Source of the DNA: a virus
IMG/VR virus record: IMGVR_UViG_3300010413_001149
Coordinates: 1-40,872 of that record
DNA: 40,872 bases
Reading direction: 5' to 3' (one strand)
The notes beneath the pieces were generated by a model that searched no databases, was not told where the DNA came from, and worked only from the letters and a program-made list of their open reading frames with translations. This document shows, in pieces, positions 1-7,614 of the stretch. The number at the start of each line of letters is the position of its first letter. Positions within the stretch are counted from its first letter, which is position 1. The translations under genes and the position numbers were made by a program.

Positions 1-1
1 A

Positions 2-175
2 ATTAAATGTTTAATGGAATGTATATGCTATAATGTAAAAAGTTATATTATTCAATATCGCAGACATATTGGCAATAAAAGCACAAGGAATGCCGGAAAG
101 ATGAAAGAATATGAAGAAATATTTAAAGCAAGATTAAGAGAAAGATATAAAGATATATGGACAGTGAAATATTAA
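2..175 (+). CDS. C-terminal end of a family 2 glycosyltransferase (partial)
   Basis: The reading frame is open from the left edge and stops at 173-175, so only the last 57 residues are present. They closely resemble the C-terminus of the complete GT2 encoded at 4581-5213: YRRHIGNKSTRNAGKMKEYE here against YRRHRGNKVLLNAGKLKHYE there, followed in both by a basic Arg-Glu-Arg-Tyr-Lys tail. The two are therefore probable paralogues. This tail is the cap after the GT-A fold; the catalytic DxD region lies outside the window. The stop overlaps the next gene by 19 bases, which fits one polycistronic mRNA. Confidence 0.75.
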   Translation: MKCLMECICYNVKSYIIQYRRHIGNKSTRNAGKMKEYEEIFKARLRERYKDIWTVKY

Positions 176-819
176 ACAATGATCTATTGATTGATTATGC
201 TGAATATATAAAATGGACAGGATCGCTAGAGGAGTTATGGAATATATTATATAAATATTCAAATAATGCTTTGTATATGGAATGGTATCAAGAAAATCCT
301 AAAACTTTAATCGAAAGAAAAGAGTTTTATACATATAACAAAATGTATTTACCAGAATTAGTTAGGTGGAATATAGAGAGCAGAAAATCAATAAAAAAAA
401 TAGTTAATTTTTGTATTGAAAAAAAAATAAGTAGAATTTGTGAATATGGTAGAGGTATAGGAACTATATCAATTGAATTATTTAAAAATAAAATTCATTC
501 TTTTGGTTATGAAATAAATAATAGTTGTAATAATTTTTATATATATAGATTGAAAAAATATGGTTTTTATAATAACTCATTAAAATATATCCTCAAAAAA
601 GAAATGGTTATATGCTTAGATGTATTAGAGCATCTTGAAAAACCTATTGAAATATTAAATATTTTATTGAATGATTATGATTATATAGCTGTCAATTTTT
701 CAGAAAATTTTGATATCCCCATGCATTTGGATTCTAATAAAAAATATATAAAGGAATTTAAAGAGATCATGGGCAAATATAAAATGATTCAACAAGATAT
801 ATATGAGGTTAATCCATGA
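157..819 (+). CDS. SAM-dependent methyltransferase (class I)
   Basis: A 220-residue protein with a class I methyltransferase core. The SAM-binding motif I is EYGRGIGTISIELF (about residues 96-109), an acidic residue follows near 119, and a CLDVLEHLEKP segment (153-163) matches the D-x-x-E-H motif of methyltransferase types 11/12. The first 90 residues are an extra AT-rich N-terminal region that I do not recognise. Its likely role, from context, is methylation of a sugar or lipid-linked intermediate, because it sits between glycosyltransferase genes. The ATG overlaps the previous gene by 19 bases and the stop overlaps the next start (ATGA), so translation is probably coupled. Substrate unknown. 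Confidence 0.75.
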   Translation: MDSEILNNDLLIDYAEYIKWTGSLEELWNILYKYSNNALYMEWYQENPKTLIERKEFYTYNKMYLPELVRWNIESRKSIKKIVNFCIEKKISRICEYGRGIGTISIELFKNKIHSFGYEINNSCNNFYIYRLKKYGFYNNSLKYILKKEMVICLDVLEHLEKPIEILNILLNDYDYIAVNFSENFDIPMHLDSNKKYIKEFKEIMGKYKMIQQDIYEVNP

Positions 820-2276
820 AAACAATTATCGGTTTAATAATGACATATAACGAAATTGATTTTATAGAAATGTGGCTTAAAAATGTTGAGTATATGGTTG
901 ATAAAATATTGATAATGGATGGCGGAAGTACTGACGGAACGATCGCAATTATAAATAAATATATAGAAGATAGAAGATATAAAACACCAATTGAATTAAT
1001 TATTGATCCACAGAAAGGCGAAAATTATAACGATCAAGAGTATAATCACCGGGAAAGACGTAATAAATTAATCAAATTAGCTGCCGGAAAGTCTGATTAT
1101 ATATTTCAGATGGATGTTGACGAGAGCATAAAAATTATTGATGCAGATATTTTGAGAGAATTAATAATTAGAGATAGATTAGTATATACATTTCCAAGAA
1201 AAGATTTTTGTTTTCATCCGCATTATTATCGGAAACGGTGTAATAGTCGTGTGCCGTGGCTGTATAAAAATAATGTTGGTATAGAATACATTGACGACGA
1301 TCCCCCACATGAACCACTTGGATATAAGGGTAAAAATTTAATGTCATTGTCTAAGGAATATAAAGAGGACACGGATATTTTAATTTATCATTGGCATTAT
1401 TGTTATGGACGTAAGGCCATGCGCGATTATCAGATACCAAATTGGAAAAGATTTTTAGTTAGCCGCAAATGGGCGATTGAGCATAAAGAAGAAGAAGGCC
1501 TTGTTAAATATGATAATATTCCATTTGATTATTATATATATTGTGAGAGGCCGCCACAAACAATCCAGGCAGTAACAATGGTTTATAACGAAGTTGATTT
1601 TATAGAAATGTGGCTTAATAATATTTCTAAATTTGTAGATAGTATTTTGATTATGGATGGTGGCAGTACGGATGGAACACTCGATAAAGTTAGAGAATGG
1701 CGTAGTTATTCGGATATAAAAATTGATTTTTTTATAGATAAACAATCAGGTGAAGATTATAATGATAAAACTTTTGATCACGCTGGAAGATGGAATAGAT
1801 TAATTGATATGGCAACAGGCGATTATATTTTACAAATTATGTGTGATGCTATTTTCCCCGAAGATGATCCAGAATTATTGCATAATTTAATTTTATTAGA
1901 AAAGTGGGTTTATGTATTCAAATGTTATAATTTTTGGTATTCTCCGTATATATATAAGAGCGTGAACCGTGTCCCGCGATTATTTAAGAAGGGATTGGGT
2001 ATTAAATATGGAACTGAAAATCCACCACACGAAGCGACACAATTGAATGGAGTTAATCTTTTAGAGGTTAAAAATAGGCTTGAGACTGATATACCAGTAT
2101 ATCATTATCATTACTGCCATGGCCGGAAATGTTACCGGGACACAGACGCTCAAAATATTGATGAATTAATCAAAAAACGGAATTTTGTTGAGAAAAATTA
2201 TGTTGACATTGGCTGGAAAAAATTAGATTATACGCTGCCTGAAAGTTATAGGAGATATTGTGAAAAAAATACTTAG
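816..2276 (+). CDS. Double-domain family 2 glycosyltransferase
   Basis: A 486-residue fusion of two homologous GT2 (GT-A fold) domains. Domain 1 has TYNEIDFIEMWL (10-21), ILIMDGGSTDGT (31-42) and a DVDES acid motif (100-104). Domain 2 begins near residue 248 with VYNEVDFIEMWL and ILIMDGGSTDGT, but the position equivalent to DVDES reads MCDAI (about 342-346), so the first Asp is lost. Each domain ends in the same signature: HWHYCYGRKAMRD in the first and HYHYCHGRKCYRD in the second. This is an internal duplication of about 240 residues. GT2 enzymes transfer a sugar from an NDP-sugar in the cytoplasm. The second domain may be catalytically altered or serve acceptor binding. The ATG overlaps the upstream stop (ATGA). 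Confidence 0.85.
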   Translation: MKTIIGLIMTYNEIDFIEMWLKNVEYMVDKILIMDGGSTDGTIAIINKYIEDRRYKTPIELIIDPQKGENYNDQEYNHRERRNKLIKLAAGKSDYIFQMDVDESIKIIDADILRELIIRDRLVYTFPRKDFCFHPHYYRKRCNSRVPWLYKNNVGIEYIDDDPPHEPLGYKGKNLMSLSKEYKEDTDILIYHWHYCYGRKAMRDYQIPNWKRFLVSRKWAIEHKEEEGLVKYDNIPFDYYIYCERPPQTIQAVTMVYNEVDFIEMWLNNISKFVDSILIMDGGSTDGTLDKVREWRSYSDIKIDFFIDKQSGEDYNDKTFDHAGRWNRLIDMATGDYILQIMCDAIFPEDDPELLHNLILLEKWVYVFKCYNFWYSPYIYKSVNRVPRLFKKGLGIKYGTENPPHEATQLNGVNLLEVKNRLETDIPVYHYHYCHGRKCYRDTDAQNIDELIKKRNFVEKNYVDIGWKKLDYTLPESYRRYCEKNT

Positions 2277-3159
2277 TTTTGATTGCCATGAAGCTTTATT
2301 AACTCTTTATTCTAAGCTTGGTTATGATATGGATTTGATGCATTATAAAGATATTTATTCCTGGCGAGAACACTATAGACCAATACCTAAAAATATACGG
2401 ATATTGCCTAAAGATTATAAAGTCAATCCGGACGATTATTTTTGTTGTTTGATATTTAATAGACACACTCAATTTTTGCGAGTGAAAGATTTGGGGTTGC
2501 CAATATTTTTACAGTTTGCAACAAGTAAATGTAATGAGCCAGATTTGAGTGGATTAGAAAATGTCAATATTGCATTTTGTGGATATAATCAAAAGATGGA
2601 ATATGGATACGAAAATACAAATTATCCTGTTATCTGGTATGGTATAGATGCGAATGAATTTAAAGGATATAAGGGAAATGCGGGATATATTTTGACTACT
2701 GTAAATGATTATAGAATTCGTGAAAAAGTAACTAGGTTTTTTATGTATGAGCTGTTAACAAATGGATTACCTGCAATTAATTACGGAGAACAGGAAGACG
2801 ATTGGCCATGCCCCAAAAGTAAATCATATGAGCATATGAAACAGATATATAGAGAAGCCGCCATTTATTTGGATACAACTTTACATAGTCCACTTTCTTT
2901 TTCTGTTTTGGAGGCTATGGCTACCGGCATGCCAGTTGTAACAACTAGACACGATGACATGGATCTTATAATAAATAATAACGTTAATGGAATAATAAAT
3001 AATCTTGCCCATTATTTGAGGGACGAAATAGAAAATTTATTGAGTAGTAGAAGGTATAGAAAAAGATTAGGAGAAAATGCAAGAGAAACAATAAAGCAAC
3101 GATTTACAATAGATAAATTTTGTGAAAAGTGGCATAAATATTTTAAGCAGGTGTTATAA
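2260..3159 (+). CDS. GT4-like glycosyltransferase (GT-B fold)
   Basis: 299 residues. The start is GTG at 2260 behind GGAG at 2251-2254, and the gene overlaps the previous one by 17 bases. The C-terminal half carries the GT4 donor-site signature SPLSFSVLEAMATGMPVV near residues 210-227, followed by a typical DLI-NNVNGI segment and a terminal KQRFTIDKFCEKW helix. The usual first Glu of the E-x7-E motif is replaced here (the segment begins HSPLSFSVLE), a deviation worth noting. The N-terminal half is shorter than in typical 350-400 residue GT4 enzymes. It probably adds one sugar in the cluster A pathway; donor and acceptor are unknown. Confidence 0.75.
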   Translation: MKKILSFDCHEALLTLYSKLGYDMDLMHYKDIYSWREHYRPIPKNIRILPKDYKVNPDDYFCCLIFNRHTQFLRVKDLGLPIFLQFATSKCNEPDLSGLENVNIAFCGYNQKMEYGYENTNYPVIWYGIDANEFKGYKGNAGYILTTVNDYRIREKVTRFFMYELLTNGLPAINYGEQEDDWPCPKSKSYEHMKQIYREAAIYLDTTLHSPLSFSVLEAMATGMPVVTTRHDDMDLIINNNVNGIINNLAHYLRDEIENLLSSRRYRKRLGENARETIKQRFTIDKFCEKWHKYFKQVL

Positions 3160-3160
3160 T

Positions 3161-4390
3161 ATGGAAGTTAATTGGGATTTAATAATGCGGAAAGAAAAGG
3201 TTTTATATGTATTTAGTTTTGGGTGTCCAAGATCCGGCACTACATTTTTGCAATATGTACTTAATCAAGGACGTGGATATTATCATGCAAAAATAACAGA
3301 AAATATGAATTTTCACCCCGGTAATAATCCGAATGCTTTATATCATATTAATGATATGCTTGGCCATATGGGAGATCAAGTGTTATTTGTACGGATTAAA
3401 AGAAATCCGATAGATATATTTGAGAGTTTTCATGCCGCGAGATTAGAAGATTCTGTAAATAGGGGCCTTAAAGACAATACCGATGAGATGATTTATGATT
3501 ATATAGAGCACGAATCTATAGGCGTTGATCATATAAAAAGAGAATTTCCACAGTTAAATTTAATAGAGGTGAAATATGAAGATTTAGGTGATTATATAAA
3601 AAGAAAAGAATTTTTATCTAAATTATGTAAATTTTTACCCAAAGGAAATGAGGGTGTAATAAAGATTGCTTTAAATGATTTTGATAAACAGTTTGTAAGA
3701 GAAGGTAAAAAAAGTAGGAATATAACGAGAAAATTGTTGAGTGCTGATAAAATAAAAGAGATTAAATTATTATTACGATCTACATTTATTCGAGAAGGGT
3801 ACGGAGAGAAAAAATATACAGATGAAATAACTTTTTCTACCTGGCGTAGAGGTATAGAACATTTCAAGGAATGGCGCAAACATCAAGCAGAAAGTACCGA
3901 AATATCATTTAGAAATAAAGTTATTATGTTATGTGATCCTTATGTTTATCCGGATCCACTTATTATATTTAATTGTGCTAATATGACGGGCAAAGTTTTA
4001 GATATCGGATGTGGTGGCGGGCTAAAGAGTTATTTTCCGCTGGCCCAATATATAGGTATAGATCCAATTGCAAAAACAGATGATGAAAAACAGATATATC
4101 ATGGAATTGGTGAGAATCTTAAAAGATATAAAGATGGCGAAATTGACAATATATTCTGTAAATCGGTTTTGCAGCATTCTTATAAACCGGAAATGATTTT
4201 AAGTGAATGTTTCAGGGTTTTAAAAAAGAAGGGGCGGTTATATATGACTGTATTTTATGATCAAGTTGCCGGATATGTTACACATGCATTTACAACACCA
4301 AAAGTAATAGAATATTTAATTAATGCCGGATTTAAGCTTGTTCATAACTTTGAGACAAAAAATTCAGGCTATTTTATAGCGGAGAAATAA
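3161..4390 (+). CDS. Sulfotransferase-methyltransferase fusion protein
   Basis: 409 residues from the ATG at 3161 (AGGTG upstream); the ATG at 3185 is also possible. The N-terminal domain is a PAPS-dependent sulfotransferase: the 5'-phosphosulfate loop GCPRSGTTFL is at residues 21-30 and the 3'-phosphate-binding stretch VRIKRNPIDIFESF near 77-90, where Arg and Ser are the expected contacts. The C-terminal domain, from about residue 275, is a class I methyltransferase with motif I VLDIGCGGGLKSYF, an IGIDPI acidic strand and an ECFRVLKKKGRLYMTVF strand. Sulfotransferases move sulfate from PAPS to a hydroxyl or amine. One polypeptide that can sulfate and methylate suggests both act on the same glycan. 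Fusion partners of this kind are unfamiliar to me. Confidence 0.85.
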   Translation: MEVNWDLIMRKEKVLYVFSFGCPRSGTTFLQYVLNQGRGYYHAKITENMNFHPGNNPNALYHINDMLGHMGDQVLFVRIKRNPIDIFESFHAARLEDSVNRGLKDNTDEMIYDYIEHESIGVDHIKREFPQLNLIEVKYEDLGDYIKRKEFLSKLCKFLPKGNEGVIKIALNDFDKQFVREGKKSRNITRKLLSADKIKEIKLLLRSTFIREGYGEKKYTDEITFSTWRRGIEHFKEWRKHQAESTEISFRNKVIMLCDPYVYPDPLIIFNCANMTGKVLDIGCGGGLKSYFPLAQYIGIDPIAKTDDEKQIYHGIGENLKRYKDGEIDNIFCKSVLQHSYKPEMILSECFRVLKKKGRLYMTVFYDQVAGYVTHAFTTPKVIEYLINAGFKLVHNFETKNSGYFIAEK

Positions 4391-4558
4391 ATGAAAAGAA
4401 ATAAAAATATAAAAACAGTAGAAAAAATGTTTCTAAAATATAAAAATTTAAATAACTTAAATAAATTAGATAAAAATGAGTATATAAAGTGGATAGAATT
4501 CGCCTTAACTCAGACATTAGAATGGTTAAAATCTATTGATGATTATTTACAGTCATAG
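4391..4558 (+). CDS. Small hypothetical protein in cluster A
   Basis: A 55-residue ORF starting at the ATG immediately after the upstream stop codon, with GGAG just inside the end of the previous gene (4381-4384). It is Lys/Asn-rich at the N-terminus and probably alpha-helical; a WIEFALTQTLEWLKS segment looks like an amphipathic helix. I recognise no family. It fills the gap between the sulfotransferase fusion and the next glycosyltransferase and is co-directional, so it is probably real. Confidence 0.5.
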   Translation: MKRNKNIKTVEKMFLKYKNLNNLNKLDKNEYIKWIEFALTQTLEWLKSIDDYLQS

Positions 4559-4580
4559 CTATAAATAATAGGGGTGTATA

Positions 4581-5213
4581 ATGAAAATAACAACCATAAT
4601 ACCCACAATACCGGAACGTAAGAAAATGCTAAAAGAGGCGGTTGAATCTTGGAAAATGCAGGTTTATAGCGATAAAGAATTAATTGTTGTTGAGGATATT
4701 GACAAAAAAGGTGTATCATGGGCTTGTAATCGTGGAATAGAAAAGGCTAGTGGCGAGATAATTAATATTTTACATGACGACGATAAATATTATAATGAAG
4801 ATGTTTTATTTAATATATTTTGGAAATTTAATTTTAACGAATGTGATTTTTTATGGACTGGATATAAAGAATTTTGTAGGACAGATAAAGAGATTAAAGC
4901 AAAATGTATAACCACAAGTGATATTTGGAAAGAAGATATAGTTAATTTATGTTCAATTTTTTGGATGAAATCTATTCATAATAAAATAGGTTATTTTGAT
5001 GAACGGTTATTATCCAATGAGGATTGGCATTTCAAAATTAGACTATTTATGGAATGTATAGGAAAATCATTTAATATTATATCCGTATATTATAGGCGAC
5101 ATCGCGGAAACAAAGTATTATTGAATGCCGGAAAATTAAAACATTATGAAAAAATAATGAGAGAAGATTTAAAGGAACGGTATAAACATTTATTTGATGG
5201 GGATATGATATGA
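4581..5213 (+). CDS. Family 2 glycosyltransferase
   Basis: A 210-residue compact GT2. It starts with TTIIPTIPER (4-13), the usual first strand of the GT-A fold, continues with ELIVVEDID (33-41), and has the metal-binding acid motif HDDD (65-68). Near residue 146 SNEDWHFKIRL matches the E/D-D-x-x-x-x-x-R catalytic-base region of GT2 enzymes. Its C-terminus is paralogous to the partial gene at the left edge. The ATG follows a GGGGTG ribosome site. The stop overlaps the next gene by 4 bases. Sugar specificity cannot be read from the sequence. Confidence 0.85.
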   Translation: MKITTIIPTIPERKKMLKEAVESWKMQVYSDKELIVVEDIDKKGVSWACNRGIEKASGEIINILHDDDKYYNEDVLFNIFWKFNFNECDFLWTGYKEFCRTDKEIKAKCITTSDIWKEDIVNLCSIFWMKSIHNKIGYFDERLLSNEDWHFKIRLFMECIGKSFNIISVYYRRHRGNKVLLNAGKLKHYEKIMREDLKERYKHLFDGDMI

Positions 5214-5422
5214 AAAAAGAGTTAAGTAAAATTATAGAGAAATTTAGAAATATAGACAATTTATATACAGATGTTCCCGGTAATCATATAGAAATTATTG
5301 AAACACCAGAAAAATACGAAAATATAGTTAATATATATAAAAATGGCCAGTTATTTGCTACTATGCCAGTGAGTCAGTTTATAAAATTAAAAAATTATAG
5401 TAATTGGGTTAATAAATTATGA
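5210..5422 (+). CDS. Small hypothetical protein
   Basis: 70 residues, overlapping the GT2 gene upstream (ATGA) and the GT9-like gene downstream by 4 bases each. That tight coupling supports it being translated. It looks like a small alpha/beta protein: a charged N-terminal helix, then strands with IEIIETPEKYENIVNIYKNG. There are no Cys pairs, signal peptide or membrane segment. No family recognised. Confidence 0.55.
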   Translation: MKKELSKIIEKFRNIDNLYTDVPGNHIEIIETPEKYENIVNIYKNGQLFATMPVSQFIKLKNYSNWVNKL

Positions 5423-6363
5423 ATATATTATGTTGTAGAGCATGGGGAATCGGCAATATTATAATGTGTACTCCTGCCTTATTAGCGCTTAGAAAGTTAT
5501 ATCCGGACGCTAGGATTGATTTAATTAGTGATCTTGTGGCGGATATGCTTATTAATGACCCTAAAATATTAGATAATATATATAGCAGATGGCACGACGT
5601 AGAACAGAACTTATATGATGTTGTTATATATTTTCATCCCGGATCAACACATTATAAATTCCCCGATATCCCGAAACAAATCCGGCATAAGACAGACAAT
5701 TACCAGATAAGCGAAATAAATAGTAACCTGGATTTAATAGCAAGGTTGGGTGATATAGGAGATTATGCACAATATAGGTCATTTATAAGTAGTGTAGAAG
5801 TATTTAAGAGAAACAATGAAAGAAAGGCTATTTGTATTCATATGGGAAAGGCACCTAAAGAAGAAGTTGATTTTATACGCCGAGAATGGATTGACGAATA
5901 TTGGCTTGAATTAATCAATAAATTGACAGGTAAAGACTATAAAGTTGGGATTTTGGGTGGTAAAGAAGAAGAAGAAAATATAAAAACTTGGTTTGATAAT
6001 TATGGAAGATCATTAAAACATAATGAATTAGTATATAATTTTGTTGGAAGTTGGGATATAGAAAGCACGTGTATTATATTATCATCGTGTGATTTATTGA
6101 TCACGGTTGACTCTGGGGTAATGAATTTGGGCAGGGCGGCAAAAACTCCGATGATTGTACTTGGCGGATGTCTACATAAAAATAAATCCGGCCCCTGGGA
6201 AGATCATATAAGATTTATCTACAAAGAAGTATGTAAATATCAACCATGTTATGGTGTCAATGGTCATTTTAATATAAATTGTATTGATAGATTATGTATG
6301 AAGGCCATTAAACCGGACGAAATTTTTAATATTGCGAAAGAGTTATTAAATGAAAGAGAGTAA
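5419..6363 (+). CDS. GT9-like (heptosyltransferase-family) glycosyltransferase
   Basis: 314 residues with the features of family 9 GT-B enzymes (ADP-heptose:LPS heptosyltransferases). The N-terminus has WGIGNIIMCTPALLALRKL (9-27), matching the GD-x-(I/V)-x-TPA-x-x-x-L loop. The donor-site segment TVDSGVMNLGRAAKTP is near 229-244 and is followed by MIVLGG. This family builds LPS inner core in Gram-negative bacteria, but phage and plasmid members use other sugars, so the heptose assignment is only by family. It overlaps both neighbours (4 bases upstream, 14 downstream), again pointing to a single mRNA. Confidence 0.8.
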   Translation: MNILCCRAWGIGNIIMCTPALLALRKLYPDARIDLISDLVADMLINDPKILDNIYSRWHDVEQNLYDVVIYFHPGSTHYKFPDIPKQIRHKTDNYQISEINSNLDLIARLGDIGDYAQYRSFISSVEVFKRNNERKAICIHMGKAPKEEVDFIRREWIDEYWLELINKLTGKDYKVGILGGKEEEENIKTWFDNYGRSLKHNELVYNFVGSWDIESTCIILSSCDLLITVDSGVMNLGRAAKTPMIVLGGCLHKNKSGPWEDHIRFIYKEVCKYQPCYGVNGHFNINCIDRLCMKAIKPDEIFNIAKELLNERE

Positions 6364-6559
6364 TCAATCAGAAATCGAATTAAAAACAGCCATTATCAAT
6401 GGCAAGGTACATTTAATAATACTAATTGATAATGATAGATTTAGTATTGATTTAGGCATATTTGATGCATTATACCGTAATATATTATATGAGACGGCGA
6501 AACAATTACAAATAATAACTGCCGTGAAAACTGATGATGATAAATTAGAGGTGAACTAA
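6350..6559 (+). CDS. Small hypothetical protein
   Basis: 69 residues, starting inside the last codons of the GT9-like gene and ending on the A of the next gene's ATG (TAATG). The sequence alternates strands and a helix (INGKVHLIILIDNDRFSIDL, then FDALYRNILYETAKQL). It is acidic at the C-terminus and has no recognisable domain. The tight overlaps on both sides argue for a real, coupled gene. Confidence 0.5.
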   Translation: MKESNQSEIELKTAIINGKVHLIILIDNDRFSIDLGIFDALYRNILYETAKQLQIITAVKTDDDKLEVN

Positions 6560-6939
6560 TGAAATATAGGGAAAGTTTAACTGTCGGGGATAGATTAGTA
6601 GATCGTTATAAGGAATATTTTGACAATTTATTACATACACAACCAGAGATATTTTTTGAATTAATGCGAGAATATAAGAAAAGCATAGAATCAAAGGTTA
6701 AAGAAATACCATATCGGGACTGTGTAATCGAATATATTTTAAACAAAAAACATGAATGTGGTGGAATTAAGATAAATAAATTAAATGTTGAATTAACTAT
6801 CAGAGAATCGCTAGTATTCCAACTTTATTTCGTTGATCAATTAGATGTTGAAACAATAGCACATCTTTTAGAATGCACGGAATCTGCTATATATAATCAT
6901 ATCGGTAGAATCAAAAAAAAGTTTAATGAAAAAACTTGA
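6559..6939 (+). CDS. Sigma-70 region 4-like HTH protein, possible late regulator
   Basis: 126 residues. The C-terminal third (about 85-124) reads as a sigma-region-4/LuxR-type helix-turn-helix: LTIRESLVFQLYFVDQLDVE is followed by TIAHLLECTESAIYNHIGRI, in which LECTESAIYNHIGR is the recognition helix. The N-terminal part is helical and contains no sigma region 2. Small proteins of this kind (RinA/ArpU-like) often sit just before phage terminase genes and activate late transcription. That role is inferred from position; a small-terminase role is less likely because a better candidate lies at 7615. It ends the cluster A operon, just before a candidate promoter and a terminator. Confidence 0.6.
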   Translation: MKYRESLTVGDRLVDRYKEYFDNLLHTQPEIFFELMREYKKSIESKVKEIPYRDCVIEYILNKKHECGGIKINKLNVELTIRESLVFQLYFVDQLDVETIAHLLECTESAIYNHIGRIKKKFNEKT

Positions 6940-6974
6940 CTTTAAAATTTAATTTTTTTTAGCAGAAATATAAT
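6936..6974 (+). promoter_or_regulatory. Candidate promoter with unusually long spacing
   Basis: A TTGACT hexamer (6936-6941, preceded by C as in the other promoters here) and a perfect TATAAT (6969-6974) lie 27 bases apart, whereas 17 is normal. No better -35 box exists for this TATAAT. It could be an activator-dependent late promoter or a coincidence. Confidence 0.3.
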
Positions 6975-7006
6975 AGAAATCCTCCTAAATATATACATTT
7001 TTCAAT

Positions 7007-7040
7007 AAGTCGCGGGTTTCATCACCACCGCGGCTTTTTT
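7007..7040 (+). terminator. Rho-independent terminator after cluster A
   Basis: The left arm 7007-7015 (AAGTCGCGG) pairs with 7028-7036 (CCGCGGCTT), nine base pairs with one G-T wobble, across a 12-base loop. A T-run follows at 7035-7040. It separates cluster A from the kinase and packaging genes. Confidence 0.8.
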
Positions 7041-7054
7041 TATGTGCAATTTAT

Positions 7055-7068
7055 CTCTATATATAGAG
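7055..7068. promoter_or_regulatory. Perfect 14-base palindrome, possible operator
   Basis: CTCTATATATAGAG is a perfect inverted repeat in the spacer between the terminator and the APS-kinase-like gene. A related imperfect version (CTCTATATAGATAG) occurs at about 13641-13654, just upstream of cluster B. A dimeric regulator could bind it, but an AT-rich palindrome may arise by chance. Confidence 0.25.
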
Positions 7069-7117
7069 GGAAATATATTTGTAGTGCATGCACGACATTC
7101 CCCTAATAGGAGATAAT

Positions 7118-7576
7118 ATGATTGTATGGTTGACCGGGCCAAGTGGGGCAGGGAAAACAACTCTAGCAAAAAAATTAATTAATAATGGGTTATGGATAAA
7201 TTTAGATGGCGACGAAATGCGGGCAACTATATCAACAGATGAGGGATTCTCACGGGAAGATAGAAGAAAACATAATTTACGGATTGCCAGATTAGCGCAA
7301 TTTTTACATAGTCAATATAATTCATTATTAGGGATTAACATAGTTGTTTCAGTAATAGCACCTATGGAAAATGTCCGTAAAGAAATCGAAAAAATATGTC
7401 ATCCCATATGGATTTATATAAAAAGGAAGTTGCCACAAAGAGAGGGTCATTTTTATGAAGTCCCGGAAAGTCCCGAATATATTATTGATAATGATGAATT
7501 ATCAGAAGAAATGGCATATCACAAATTGGTTGGAATTGTAATGCAAGAGAGATCAATTGAGAATAAAATTGAATAA
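7118..7576 (+). CDS. APS kinase-family protein (short form)
   Basis: 152 residues from the ATG at 7118, chosen because AGGAG lies at 7108-7112; an upstream ATG at 7088 lacks a ribosome site. APS-kinase landmarks appear in order: P-loop GPSGAGKTT (7-15), LDGDEMR (29-35), GFSREDRRKHNLRIARLA (43-60), the VSVIAPM strand (78-83), and PESPEYIIDND (116-126). APS kinase phosphorylates adenylylsulfate to PAPS, the donor for sulfotransferases, and this window encodes two of those. The protein is about 50 residues shorter than E. coli CysC (201 residues); the lid segment between APM and PESPE, which normally carries a DPKGLYKKAR-like motif, is reduced. It could instead be a related sugar or phosphoramidate kinase, such as the CysC-like enzymes of Campylobacter capsule loci. 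Confidence 0.75.
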   Translation: MIVWLTGPSGAGKTTLAKKLINNGLWINLDGDEMRATISTDEGFSREDRRKHNLRIARLAQFLHSQYNSLLGINIVVSVIAPMENVRKEIEKICHPIWIYIKRKLPQREGHFYEVPESPEYIIDNDELSEEMAYHKLVGIVMQERSIENKIE

Positions 7577-7614
7577 TACGGTATTTTTAATTTAAAAAAC
7601 AGGATTAAAACAGG

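Noticed and set aside
1455-1745. Minus-strand open frame inside the double GT2 gene
   Set aside because: It lies wholly inside a gene with clear domain matches and has no ribosome site or recognisable motif.
3592-3879. Minus-strand open frame in the sulfotransferase fusion gene
   Set aside because: It opposes a region joining two real domains, has no ribosome site, and its hydrophobic composition reflects antisense AT-rich codons.
6559-6939. Terminase small subunit
   Set aside because: An HTH before the terminase could suggest this, but the sigma-region-4-like pattern, the terminator after it and the DUF5681-like gene adjacent to the large terminase favour a regulator.
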